A DNA stretch of 64,000 nt from Pilaira anomala (GCA_025716855.1 JAIXMQ010000030.1:62001-126000), one strand, 5' to 3'. Shown: positions 25,503 through 37,566, counted from the stretch's first letter. Program-made: numbers and translations. Notes: generated by a model from the letters alone, not told the origin.

Positions 25503-27925
25503 TCAAACACTACAGTGCCAAGTAGCTACTGTATACCAACCACCCGTATGATGTAAAAGACAAATCAAAGACCATTTACCTGCTTCAGCTACTAGGACAT
25601 TACCATCATAAGTTTGATCCTGTGGAAAATACATTAATTTCTCAAGTCTCCCACTCGGGCTCTTGATAGCCAATTTATGATGCACAGCTCTTCTATTACT
25701 ACTACTTGCATAGATTTGATTACTTGATTTTATCACAAAATTATACCTCTGTAAAGGATATAATCGATAACACTGAGGTTCCTGAACATAGAATTCATTA
25801 TGATCCAAATACAACTGAACAAAATCAAATGGTACAGTCTCAGGCACTCTTTGATGAATTCGAATACACATGGCTAATGGATATTGATGTTTATGTACCA
25901 CTTGTTGTTGCTGTGTTGTTGTGCTTGCACGTGCTAATTTTGGTCCCACATAAACCTTTAACCATCCTTGAGTTTGATTAGGCGGTAAAACTGCCTTGAT
26001 TTGACAAATACGTTCTTCTTCTGTTACTAGACATTGTGCTAATCCTCTTGACGTTATTCCATCTTCTCCTTCAGTCTCTGAATAACAACTGATATCATTT
26101 GACTCTAATTTTATGTTGAGATAAAACACACTATTGTTATGATCCACTTGGGTCTTATAATCGATTACTTGTAATTGGTTCCAAAAGAATGCATTACGGA
26201 CATAAGGTATATTGAAAAAGGCGTACTGTGTTATGGGTGAGTCTAAAAACTGTTTCAAAGGATCTTTAGGTAAATGTGATAAAATCATATCAACGGGTCG
26301 AGTTAGAAACCAATGAGTTTCCATCTTGCCTTCATTCTGTGGATAAAATGGTGATGCTAACCAACAATCAACAAATCGATATTCACCATCAATTTTGACT
26401 AGCAAAGAAACTATATTTAGTATCTACGTAACCACAATTAATATATATATATATATATATAGGACTTACCAGAGCACCAAGCATGATTTATAGTTAATTT
26501 AGTATTTTTTAATTCAGTAGAATCTTTAGGTGCTGTAAAATAATGTATATATATATATGTGTATATAATTTGTTAGATTTTCATTCCATATATATATATA
26601 TATATTTCCCAAACCACACTCCAAAAATAAAAATATAGTACCTGATAACAACCTTTTAAATAACCATAAACAACATGCGCATCTTCAAATCCAGCTGCTA
26701 CAGCCATTACTGTAAATAAATGTGCCATACCAAACGAACTCTTACAACTTCTAGTTTCTAACACTTCATCTGGGTTTTCATTAATATAATCATTTGCATT
26801 CTCTGAGAGTAAATCATATTCCTCTTGTAAAAGACTCATTGCATCTAATTTACACATTAATGAAATTTCTTCATCCGTTGTAAATGTATCATCTTGTTGA
26901 GTCATTTTACTTAACCTTTGCCTAATATTAGTACTGGTTGATTTTGAAGGTATCATGATGGGTGATAATTGTAATTGTTTTTGTAATAATTGTAAGTCAT
27001 TTCTCTTTTGATGATAACTAGGTCTTATATTTTGTATAATCCAAATAAATAATGCTCTTAATTTATATAAATCATTTCGATAAGGTCGTACAAGAAACTT
27101 TTGTGATAATAAAATAGGTGTCAATAGTGGTCCTCTTTGTTGTACAGTGGTTGCATAATTATCAATTTGTGTAAAATCAACTTTCTCAATGTTTAATAAT
27201 GTAGTATGATTACTATAAAAGGATGTGTTATTTTTTATAATAGAAATAATAACAATAAATATAACTAACCTCAAAATATGAAATGGGTTCTCTTCTTGAT
27301 TTAATTCAGGTAAAAGACATCTGTTTAAACTATCTTCACGATTTCTTACAAATTCTCCATTTGATGCTCCGTATTCAAATAAGCTCTTGTGTGGTTGTAA
27401 TAATCCACGAATCTTTTTACTAATTCCTCTCTTTAATAACGGTTCTTTATTAACTTGTTGCTGTTGCTGTTGTCGTGGATACCAAAATGTAGGTTTAGGT
27501 TCTAATTTATTTATTACTGTTGGTGTTGTTGTGGTTACTGTTGTGGCTGCTGTTGTGGTTGCTGATGTGGTTGTTCTATTACTATTAGAAGGTAAAGGAG
27601 AAGAAATATGACCCGTGGTGGTAACCACTTTTGGATTCATTTTAGTTGTCGTAACAGAGGTCTTCCATTCATTATGTGGAGTGGATTTTGATATCATAGG
27701 ATTATTAGAGACTGGCTTTCTTGAGATACGTTGAGGTGTATTAGATTTAGGCGGTGAATAAGATTGTCTTGAACAGGTACTATTACTCCTACTACTACTA
27801 CTACCTGTACTTGTACTATATCTCATCATATTAAATTCATCCACTAAAGCTGTAGAGTGACGATAATGTCCATTATATTGAGGTTTTACAAATGATGTTG
27901 AATAACGGGGAAATGCTCCGTCCAT
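25503..27925 (-). CDS. KY/Cyk3-type transglutaminase-like protein, probably non-catalytic
   Basis: Five exons, 27925-27270, 27212 to about 26653, 26532-26470 and 26398-25503, counting the 57-bp intron 27269-27213 as removed; about 724 residues. The first ~190 residues are Ser/Thr-rich and disordered. The transglutaminase-like core follows: ALFIWIIQNI, then CKSSFGMAHLFTVMAVAAGFEDAHVVYGYLK, then NHAWCSVKIDGEYRFVDCWLAS with the His (HAW) and Asp (VDCW). In kyphoscoliosis-peptidase relatives the nucleophile sits in a CSGYAxLF motif. Here the aligned residue is serine (SSFGMAHLF), as in inactive relatives such as Cyk3. The C-terminal ~280 residues resemble the beta-rich module of KY proteins. A role in cytokinesis or wall scaffolding is an inference from Cyk3. 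No SH3 domain is present. The donor at about 26653 is weak, and one at 26650 also fits the phase. Confidence 0.75.
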
Positions 27926-28132
27926 TGGTTATTTATTTATTTAAGAAAGAGAAAAAGAGTTTAAAGTGATATTACAGTTTTTATTAAAATGAAATCTTCC
28001 AAAATTGGTAGTGAGGTAATGTTTATTGTTTTCCCTTTTTACTTCTTTTGGTGTTACAACAACAACAATAACAATAAATAATAAAATTTGGTATGAATAT
28101 AGAGTATATGTATTCTCGGAAACTTTTTTTTT

Positions 28133-30140
28133 TTATTCAAGCATAGCATCCAACATTTCTTCCATTTCATCATCTTTTTCATTTACTGCTGTACGAATCT
28201 TACTATCTGTTTCTTCTTTCAATAATTGTTCTTTAGCTTCACGTGTGGTAGGTGGTAAACGTTCATTTTCCAAGTCGGAACGTTTAGCATCTTCAAAAGT
28301 TGTAATAGCTATTTGATTTCTAAATGAGTATATATAGACTATATAAACCATATACAGTTATAAATTACCTGATTTCAATCCTTCTACACCCAAGGCTAAT
28401 GTACCTAAAGGTAATTTACCTGTAGGAGACAATGATTTTAATTCCGTCACGCGTTCAGAATTCTCGCGTAAGACAGAAAACACACGTGAGATTTTTCCTA
28501 CTGCCATGATCTTATTACGAATAACAATTCTACGTTGTTCTGCATCATCCACATTCACATTAGAACTATCTTCTAACAATTGCTGATCATCTTTAGCAAG
28601 TTCTTCTTTACTACATACATTTAAAACTGCGATCAACATATCCGTAACTAAAGAAGAATTCGTCAGTATATATTCATATATATATATATATATGTGTGTG
28701 TGTATAAAATTTACTTTTTTCTCCTACAAAAGGTAAACTCCAGGAAAATACATCCATGAAATTAGGTAACCAATAAGGATGAGGAGTACAATTGAATTGA
28801 CGAATATTCATCACATTATTTTCATATTTTAATACAGCTGCTTTGTTGTTGTACATATCAAGATAATTTGGTGCGGAGAAGATAGTCATGACAGAAGGGA
28901 ACGAGGTTGTCTTGCTTTTACGATACATACGGTATCCTGCATCTTGTGCTTCATGAGCTCGAATAATTGATAATAAGTTATTTCTTTCCAAAAATTGACA
29001 TGCTGCATGATAAGTAAAGAAATAGGAACATCCTCGAACATGATTATGAATAAACGTTTCATTCGTCTTTTCTTGTCCAAATTCTTCAAGTGGATCTGAC
29101 CAAAGTAAATCACACATTAATCCTTGTGTAGGTGGTTCACGGAAACGGTCAATCTTTTTTAAATCATCTAATGTAACTAAATCAGGTGAAAGTCCACCAT
29201 GAATACATAAAAATTGTCGATTCATAATAGCTGCTAATGGCAAAGAACAAAATGAACTCATACAAGATTCATACACTTTTTCCGTATACTTGTGACGACC
29301 TTTAAATATTTATATAAGTTATCTACAACTCTTTTATACATATTAAACCTTTTTACTTACACTCAATCTTGAACGTAAAATAATCTGTCAAGTGCCTGCA
29401 CTCATGATTACCCCGAAGTAAAAAGAAGCTATTTGGATACCACATTTTAAGTGACCATAAATACAATACACACTAAAAATAAATTAGTACAAAACTCTTT
29501 TTTTTTTTTAATATTATTATTATTACCTCAATAGAAAAGTAACCTCTATCAACATAATCACCGAGGAAAAGATAAGTTGTATTAGCAGGATCTCCACCTA
29601 CTTCAAATAACTTCATTAAATCATAGTATTGACCATGAATATCTCCACACACTATTTAGAAATTATGTATTAATAACATCATCTATTTTTTCTTTGTCCT
29701 CCCTTCTCTCTCTATTTACCTGTAATAGGTGCACCTACTTCTAAAAGATTAGGTTCAGTCTTAAAAATCTCTGTACCCTTCTCAAGAATAAAAACTGCTT
29801 GTTCTTCTGTCAATCTTCCTTCTCTATAAAAATGATCTTTTAAAAATTTGATATCAGGTAACCCAGGTCTTTCCTTGCTCCAAAATTCTTCGTCCGTAGG
29901 TAAAGTAGTAGCTGGTGCTGGTACATCTTTTATAAGACAACAATATTATTAATCTCTCTATTCTTGTCATTTAACCACACTTTTTTATTATTATTATTAT
30001 TATGTACCTTTAATAACACGATCTTTTGTGCTTACAACTGTACCATCTTCTTGTTTATATACCGTAAAGTCAATGGCTGGAATCTCTGGTTTATTGCGAA
30101 GCCTCATTAAGGCAGGACTAATGATATTTTCTGTATCCAT
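28133..30140 (-). CDS. CNA1: Calcineurin A, Ca2+/calmodulin-dependent Ser/Thr phosphatase
   Basis: Seven exons, 30140-30008, 29926-29720, 29651-29527, 29472-29361, 29299-28715, 28647-28369 and 28308-28133, giving 538 residues. Metallophosphatase motifs are GDIHGQ, GDYVDRG and RGNHECR, with downstream catalytic histidines in CIHGGLSP and [10 protein letters not shown]. The calcineurin-B-binding helix follows (about [17 protein letters not shown]), then a calmodulin-binding segment ([20 protein letters not shown]) and the autoinhibitory segment [19 protein letters not shown]. The enzyme dephosphorylates Crz1/NFAT-type factors and controls dimorphism, calcium tolerance and FK506 response in Mucorales; that is family knowledge. 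An acidic tail ([13 protein letters not shown]) extends past the autoinhibitory region. The last acceptor must be at 28309, the nearer AG giving a stop. Confidence 0.96.
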
Positions 30141-31052
30141 TCTTTTAAATCACGAAGAAGTAAGTTCTGCGTGAGAGGAGGAGAAAGAAAGAAAGAAAGA
30201 AAGAAAGAAACTGGGCTCTCTCTTTTTTTAGAAAGAATTTTATAAAATTTACTCACGGACTTGGAAAAAAAAAAAAAAAAAAAAAAAAGTGAACTCAAAA
30301 GGAAGAACATGTGAGCAATAAACTAGTTTATCTCTTGTTCTTTTTTCTTGCCTTTAAACAATACTCGTAAGAGTGTATTGCAAATTTTGTACAATCGTTT
30401 AATATCCATAGTAACCTTTGGTTATTAATTTACTTTTATGAGTTAAACTCCGTCTCCATGTTATTTTTTAAACTTTTGGAACTCTCACACTGTGTTACTG
30501 GTGGTAAACTTACATTCTAAACATTTTGTATCACCTATTGAAATCACCACTCTCACTTTTTGATCCAATATTAAAAAAAAAGTGATATTATTCACAAAGT
30601 ATTGATTCAATAACGCGCGTGAAATATAAAATTGCATAATCTTTTTTCTTTTTCTTGTACTTCCGCACCCAATAAAAACTTACACTAGAATTCAATTTGT
30701 TCTTTTTTTTTTAAAAAAAAACACTCGTTTTTCACTGTATAGTTAGAGCATCCTTCGGTAAGTATAGGCATAAATTTGAGTTTGAGAGCGTCACGCCTTT
30801 TCTCATGATAAGATTAATTTTAACTACATTTTTTACCAGCCATTATTAACTATTTGTAGAAACAATTTATTTTCATGAACCTATATTGGGCAGTAATTTG
30901 ATGTATACATTTGCTTGGTAAGTTTCGTTTTTTTTTTCGTTTTTGTGAGGTTTTATTTGACTAATGTAGAATGCAATAATATATAAAATATCGAATATTT
31001 AACATATAAAAAAGATCCACAGTATTTTAAAGAAGCATATAATTACATTTGC
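30141..31052. other. Intergenic, promoter side of calcineurin A
   Basis: It includes an AAAG tetranucleotide run near 30186-30210, a poly(A) run near 30269-30289 and otherwise AT-rich sequence without a supported gene. It leads into the decayed secreted-protein copy. Confidence 0.55.
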
Positions 31053-31358
31053 ATTTTTCTTCGACTTTATTACAAGGGAAGTGACTTTTTTATGAACAAA
31101 TCCTTCAATATTTCACTGTTTTTACAAACTTGCAAAGAGGTTTTTGGGCTCCAAGCTGGATCAGAGTCAATTTTTAAAACAAGAGTACAATGTGTACTTT
31201 TATACACCCCGAACAAAGGAGTAAGGGAATTTAGATAAAATAAAATAAAAAAATCAATGAGTATGGAATTACGTCAAAAAATACCTATTACATGTATACT
31301 TACGAAATACAAAGAAAATTGCTGTTATTATGTATCAAATCATGAGAAGTAGAAGCAT
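31053..31358 (-). pseudogene. Decayed copy of the secreted-protein gene at 18289-19007
   Basis: This aligns over its whole length with the 5' part of the intact gene: signal-peptide exon, donor gtaagt, intron and first ~55 codons of exon 2. Three lesions are visible. Codon 8 of the signal peptide is TGA (31337-31335) where the intact gene has TGC. The intron acceptor is lost (ctaaat where the intact gene has tttagc). Homology stops after the TSL-P-CNKVEE region, with a small deletion there, so the proline-rich and C-terminal parts are missing. Similarity extends upstream to about 31530, including the TATA-like box. No other gene starts here. Confidence 0.82.
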
Positions 31359-31530
31359 TGTGTTAGAGAAAAGCTGTTAACTATGAATGGGAAAAAAATA
31401 TGACATTAGAAAGTGAAGGTTTATATAGTATTTATGACACATCAATCTTTGTAGATTGCTATACACATATCCTGCAAAAAAATTTCACGCAAGTAAAATA
31501 AACAAATGCCCTCTACCCTCTGTAAAAAAA

Positions 31531-32522
31531 AAAATGGGGATCAGCTCCTTTCTTGTTTATGAACGTCATGTGATTTTTTTTTCATATATCTTTATAGCTC
31601 TTGTTATCTTTGAATATTTGCCACGCAAAAAGTTGTTTGATCCCATGTTTCATGACATAGAATTAAATCACACGCCAACTAATTGAAAAAAAACAGTAAA
31701 TGATGTAAGTTATTTGTTTTTAATAGCTTTGCATGTGAGCTACGAAACATTACTGTCAATTTTTGCGTGTTCCACAAACAACAGTGCCCTCTCCCAATTT
31801 TGTATCATTGTTATAGATAACATTACCGAATGGTATTTATATGTGTATTTGTTTATTATTAACTTGCTTACTATAAATAACATGAAATAGCGCTGGCATC
31901 ATACTAGCTTGCGACCAGTTAACTTAATACAAACCACATCAAAGAGTCCAGAAAGACACACACTACACATTACTTGGACAACCAATCCACCAGCTTGAGA
32001 TCAGAATATCGGTTCTGTAACATGCAGTCGTTCTTAAATAGCTATGGAATTTTTCAGAATGATTTTCTACAGTTTTTAAATGACCCAATAAATATATCGA
32101 ATTGTAAATCGACAAATACTCTTTTTTAAACATCTAGGTATCGACAGCATTTGTCAATTTAAAGATTGTTTCTATCATAAAAATTGATTTCTGAATCACT
32201 GATTTTTTAAATTTTAAGCAGTAGCTACTAACTACTACCCGTTTCCTGTGTTAATACAATCAGCATTAAGTGTCAGAAACATGTATACATATAATCTCAA
32301 GCTGGTAAAGAATATCTTATTAGTAACTGAAACAAACATATAGCATGTTACTCCCTTAAGCGAATGCTTTAAACAGTTTTACCCAAATGAATGTACCAAC
32401 TATTTTTACAAAATAAACATAATCTCCAAAAAAAATTTATTAAAAGAAAAAAATAAAAGTAGATAGGATAAAAAATGTATGTATAGTTTTTTTTAAAAAA
32501 AAGTGGACAAAAATTATAACAA
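31531..32522. other. Intergenic, no gene seen
   Basis: AT-rich. Frames here are short and lack splice partners or recognisable domains. It ends at the eIF3b 3' region. Confidence 0.55.
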
Positions 32523-34875
32523 TTAATCAATGATTTCCTCATTCTCTTCAATGACTTCTTCAACCCATTCCTCAACAGCTTCAGATTTACCTTCGTCAGT
32601 TTGTTGAAGTTCCTTACCCAAGGCCTTGCGCTCTTCTTGAAGCTTACGTTCAGTGGCCTTTCTCCAGGCATACCATTCTTCAACAGCCTTTCTACGTTCA
32701 GCGTGAAGCTTAGCAGCAGTAGCATCACCCATAGCAAGATCATCTTCATCGAATTGCTTAGAGTATTGACGGAGGTTCTTCTTGATCTTCTTCTTTTGTT
32801 CAGCAGACAACAAAGATTCAGGACGAGGACGCCATAACAATTGCTTAAAGTTCTCAATGTTTTGCTTGAATAAGAGAGTACCCTTGAAATCCCAAATACA
32901 GAAGCCATGATCGGCTGATTGACGCCACATACTGGAACCAGTAACAACGTAACGACCAGTAGGATCCCATTCAACATCACTGACACCATAGTGATCTTGA
33001 GTAGACAAGAGTTGAACAGTAGCTCCGACATCATTCTTATCCTTCTTATCACTAGCAAGAGGCTCAAAGTCAAGATCGTAGAACTCAAGATCAAAGACAG
33101 TAGAAGAACGTAAAGTAGCCAAGACAATGTTGTGACCCTTAGGAGACCAGAAGAGATAGTTACAGGTCTTCTTGTCAAGAGATTTCATCAACTTGAAACC
33201 AGCATTAGCCTTCTTGGACTTATCGAGATAGAAGAACTTGACATCGGTCTTGAGAGCACTTTGTGCTTGACCATGAGCAGGTGTGGAACCATAAGTAGGA
33301 TCACTGGTGGTAATAGTGGCGAAGCGTTCTCCATAAGGTTCCCAAGCAAAGGCAATCATAGGATCCTTCAACTCGATAGTCTCAACAGGAATATTCTTTT
33401 GGTTAATACGGAAAATTTCAATATTAGCATAAGTAGACTTCTTGGTCTTGGTATGACGATCGACCTTGACAGCCAAGAAGTGACCTTGGTTTTGCCAGTA
33501 TAATTTACATTCAGAAACATTGAACAAGTTCTTGGTAGCAATAACTTCCTTGGAGGGGATGGTCATTAAACTGACACGAGCAGGTTGGTTACCAACTTCA
33601 GGAGTCCAGTAAGCAAGAACTTCTTCCTTTTGATATACCTTGGGATCTGAGCTATCTCCCTTGGCAGGAGACCATTCGAAATCAACAATACCAGGTGTCT
33701 TGATACTCTTCTTACCGACCAAACCCATACCAGGAGCTTCGTAAACAGATAATTGTTGACCAGGAATAACACGAGCGAAATGCTTTTCGGAAGCAGACCA
33801 CTTGAAAATGGGCCAGCGAACTGTCTTTTGCTCTTCTCCGGCAGGTTGAACAACAGGGAATGTACGGAGTAAGGCACCGGTCTTGATATCCCAGATAACA
33901 ACTTGGTTTCCTTCATCATATTCAGTGAAAGGATGACCAGTTTCGGGTAATCTTGCTAAGCTGATAGGCTCGTTAGACCATGTGACAAGGTAACGTTCAT
34001 TAGGAGAGAAATCAATTAATTTGACACTAGGGTGAACGAAACGAACAATCTTGTTCCAAGATGGACCACCCCAGAGGGCAATACCTTGAGTATGGAATGT
34101 GGAGAGATAAGAACCCTTGGGAGACCATTGAACATAGGTTTCAGTCCAGTTCTATTAAGAAAATAATACAATTTAGTAACCTATGGTGATAATAATACTA
34201 GTAATAATAAACTTACAGTTCTAGAGTAAACGTGCTCAGGGGCATCGGTCTTTCTGTTCCAGAAGATTGAAACATCATCACCTCTATACATGACGAATTG
34301 ATCACGAGCTTGTAAGTCCATCAAAGCACTCTTTAAATGTTCCTTGGGAGTATAAGGTTCGATTGTAGGTTCAACATATTCCTCGTTCATATCGCTGTAT
34401 TTCTCAACATCGGTAAACTTGTTGACAAGTAAAGTAACGGTCTTGGATAACTTGTGGCCATCCAAGTTCTTTACAGCAGAATGAGCAGATTCAGGTGATT
34501 TGAAATCAATGAAAAGATAACTAAAATAAATATGTATAAAAAAAAAAAAAGCGCGCGATGAATTAGAAAGATGTTCAAGGGGGAGAAAGGTAAAATAAAA
34601 GGTGCTTACCCAGAACTGGTTTTCTTTCCTTCTTCATTAGGAGTCATGGGCATCCAAATGCCATTTTCTTTAATTTCACCAGCACCCTTTGTGAAGAGCT
34701 TAGTTAAAACAGTAATAAGCTTCTCTTGTTTAGCTTCATCGACGATGGGAGCACCGTCAACAACGACAATGGTATCGAAATCATTCTCGGTAGAAACCTC
34801 GTACTTTTCATAAATATCGTCAAAGTTGATATCTTCTTCACGTTCAGGAAGATTCTTAAAATCGAGACTAGACAT
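32523..34875 (-). CDS. PRT1: Translation initiation factor eIF3 subunit b
   Basis: Three exons, 34875-34610, 34520-34217 and 34151-32523, giving 732 residues, near the length of yeast Prt1. An N-terminal RRM (TIVVVDGAPIVDEAKQEKL, GYLFIDFKSPESAHSAV) is followed by the nine-bladed beta-propeller (NWTETYVQWSPKGSYLSTFH, VRWPIFKWSASEKHFAR, GVSDVEWDPTGRYVVTGSS, FCIWDFKGTLLFKQ). The helical C-terminal arm FKQLLWRPRPESLLS binds eIF3i and eIF3g in known structures. The acidic tail ends EEVIEENEEIID. As a core eIF3 subunit it scaffolds 43S pre-initiation complex assembly in the cytosol. Codon usage is GC-richer and more biased than the neighbours, consistent with high expression. Confidence 0.96.
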
Positions 34876-35443
34876 TCTAAATGTTTTTGTATATAATTAA
34901 GAAACGATAATAAATTACTGAACAAGAAAAATATTCTCTCTTTTAAAAAAAAATTAGTGACTACTGCCACAAAGTGTCTGTGGCTTGTCAATTACCATTT
35001 TGTTGATTTGCATTCAAAACAAGTAGGAATTGCGTAGAGTAGAGACGAGATATTGGTACCTATAGCTACCAGGTAAGAAAAAAAAAGGGGGGATCTATCT
35101 TTAACGAGTAACTATCATGATAGAACTCACTTCATTTATAAAAAAAAAAATCGAACTTTCATCCTATAAAAGAAGTAATAGTTATTAGGAAATTTTGTAG
35201 AATAAACTCTGAAAACACGGTTAAATAGATTGAATAAAGAGAAAATAGAGAGAAAGGCTTTAAGAAGATAATGTTTATTGAGTAAAAGGATAATTGATAT
35301 TTATCTTTTATGTTGTTGATTCAATTCCAACACTCGCGACAATAAGAGTTCATGACATTTGTATCAATGACAACCCAATTTTCTTTTTAAGTTGTTGTCG
35401 GGTACAATCTCCCTGCTGGTGTTAATCTAGTATAAATCTAAAT
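34876..35443. other. Intergenic, eIF3b promoter side
   Basis: It contains the eIF3b 5' flank and AT-rich spacer. I see nothing else before the 5S-like fragment. Confidence 0.5.
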
Positions 35444-35508
35444 GCGTACTATGGCCATATATTGAAAACACAGTATCCCGTCCGATCTCCGCAGTTAAGT
35501 ATCTAAAT
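35444..35508 (+). rRNA. Truncated 5S rRNA (pseudogene, 5' half only)
   Basis: About 65 bp match the first half of eukaryotic 5S rRNA: GGCCATA, then TTGAAAACAC, GTATCCCGTCCGATCT, CGCAGTTAAG. After this the sequence diverges completely. The 3' half (box C of the internal promoter, the GATGGGTGACC-type loop E/helix IV region and the closing strand of helix I) is absent. It covers box A and the intermediate element region only in part. It is therefore a fragment, not a working 5S gene. It sits at the edge of a block of transposon debris. Confidence 0.75.
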
Positions 35509-35639
35509 TAAATAATGTTTAGCTTTAAAAGTTTGTCTGTTTTCGCCTTATAGAACATATTTACCTTAGTCTACCAGAGATATTCCAGTAACTTTCTGAT
35601 CCTTTTCAGTTCTATACCTGGGTCCGATATATTTTTTCA

Positions 35640-36430
35640 TATCCCTCTAAAGACTTTCAATAATATTGATATGAATATTACCGGATACAGGAGTTAATGG
35701 TACAAGAGGATTGTTGGGCACTTGATCCGTTGTGGTAAAATCTTTGCTATGATTTACAACTTGATGAGCCCGGAAAAAGAAACCACCAGCATCAAAATCT
35801 TGATCACCGCCATCAACATGTGCTTGAAGAGGAGCTGTGTGGTGAAGCTGTGTGGTGAAGCTGAGGAAATGCACGCCAGCCATCAGAACGAATCACACTA
35901 CCACGTTTACAAGAGCTGTAGATCAAGGGAAGAAGAGTGGCAGCAGTACGGTTAGGATCGGTGTAGAAGATGCGCTTACCAGCCTTAAAGTGGTACCTAG
36001 TCTCAAAACAAAGCTGTAGGAGGCTTCTTTTTTAGTGAACATCAAACTAACCGGTATGATGCTTTCTTCTTGAGATATATTGCTGACACTAAGATAAATT
36101 GCACCATACCAGTAAGTACCATTCTCAAAGGGACTAAACCAACCAGTATCGCTGAGCGTTATCCATCCTATATATCTAGATACAATCCTTCTTTTTTTTT
36201 ACGCGAAGTCGATTGACCTTCGCTTCGAAGTCATGTCTCCAAAAACACGCAATGGCAATATTCTTGAAACGACGATCAGGAAAGACCAAAGTAGATTTGT
36301 TGTCGATCTCGCCTTTGTTGTTTTTGAATTTTTTCAACATGTTCTTTACAGGCACCACCTTCACGTACTTTCTGTTCCGAAATAATTTCAATAGAAGAAG
36401 GATGTTCCAAGTAATGAACAAAAGTACATA
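35640..36430 (-). pseudogene. Remnant of an ISXO2/IS1595 (Merlin)-like DDE transposase and attached debris
   Basis: On the minus strand, from about 36000 down to 35640, the reading HFKAGKRIFYTDPNRTAATLL...GSVIRSDGWRAF is followed, after a frame change, by HVDGGDQDF...VNHSKDF...HINIIESL. The order R-TLLPLI, GSVI-SDGW, VNHS-F, HxNxIES is the ISXO2-like DDE transposase pattern. The frame change coincides with a perfect 13-bp tandem duplication (35833-35858, core agctgtgtggtga). Removing one unit would leave a single frame, which is a diagnosis only. Further minus-strand coding-like pieces at 36010-36430 occur in several frames with stops and may belong to the same or another element. No terminal repeats were found. 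Confidence 0.6.
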
Positions 36431-36776
36431 TGTTGTGTACAGTCTTTATTCTCTGAAGTAAAAAAAAATAAAATAAAAATTAAAAGAAAGGAAAAGAAAA
36501 GAAAAAAACTTACGCAAAACTTACATTATGGCTCCGTCTTTTTCTTTTTTTTTTTTTTATCATGCTCGTGTCTCTCATGCCTATGTCAAGATTTGTTGTT
36601 AGTTTAATAAACACTTTTCTAATTTGGGGGGGGGGGAATTAGTAGTAGTCAGTTTACACACAAAGACAAGTAAATACATCAGTTTCAGCAAATTGATTTA
36701 TTGAGAAAAATATATTAAAAGAACAAAAAAGAAAGGTGTTATCAAATATTTTTCATTAAAACAAAAGGACATCTTA
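36431..36776. other. Intergenic, no gene seen
   Basis: AT-rich, with a run of ten G at about 36627-36636 and several poly(T) stretches. No supported feature. Confidence 0.5.
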
Positions 36777-37095
36777 TTATGAGTGAATTTCCTTGTACAT
36801 ACTATCGCTTTCTTCTTCCCATTGTTTAATTGTTACAAAATAGGAAGTGAGGGCATCTCTGAAGGTATCATCTACCCACTTGCTCTCCACTTCTGCATCT
36901 TTTAATTTTTGAGACAAGTTTAACTTTTAACAAAGCAATACCAGAGTAGTAAGTTTTCTTGAAGAAACAATCAGCATGATTGTCGTAACATACGAGGATT
37001 AAGAAACAGGCTTAAAGCACAAAGAACGTAGTGCGTGCTTTTTCAATAGTGATGTAAGTGATGATGGCGTTTGTTAGCTCTTTCACATTTAAAAT
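36777..37095 (-). pseudogene. Broken coding remnant, family not recognised
   Basis: On the minus strand a coding-looking reading runs from about 37095 (ILNVKELTNAIITYITIEKA) through an in-frame TAA at 37014-37012 into ILVCYDNHADCFFKKTYYSGIALLKVKL. After a frameshift near 36915 it continues as KLKDAEVESKWVDDTFRDAL...IKQWEEESDSMYKEIHS and a stop at 36779-36777. The second part has amphipathic, charged helical character. Sense codon use and the absence of stops over ~50 codons in each part argue for a former gene. I do not recognise the family. It lies beside the transposase debris. Confidence 0.5.
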
Positions 37096-37566
37096 TATCA
37101 ATAACGAAAAGAAAAAGAAGGCATTGGAATAGGATATTGTCTGTTTATATGTTTATCAGCGGGGAGTGCTAATGATCTGTAGTATCTGTGATGTCAAGTA
37201 TATATATAAAACAAAATGTTACTGTTTATAGTTATTAGATTGCTGAAGTTGATTAATGGATGCTATTCATAACATTTAATTGTACTCCCACCAAATATGA
37301 TAAACAACAGCGGCAACAACAGATAAATACATCTGAAATAATTACACAAAGAAATTTGAATGAGTTGATACACATTACAAATATATATACCAAAATATTT
37401 TTTTAAAATGTAAAAAGAAAAAGTAAAATATGTATATTTACATAGAGTTGTATACTACAGCAATTTTTTTATTAATATGAAAAAAAAAAATTAATAACTT
37501 TTGGGATGAAAGGGTCTAAATAATTTTGTGTGTGTGTGTGTGTGTGTGAAAATGATATTGTAAAAA

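Noticed and set aside
32369..33178. Minus-strand 269-codon frame inside eIF3b
   Set aside because: An alternative-frame shadow of the eIF3b coding exon, which matches the family end to end.
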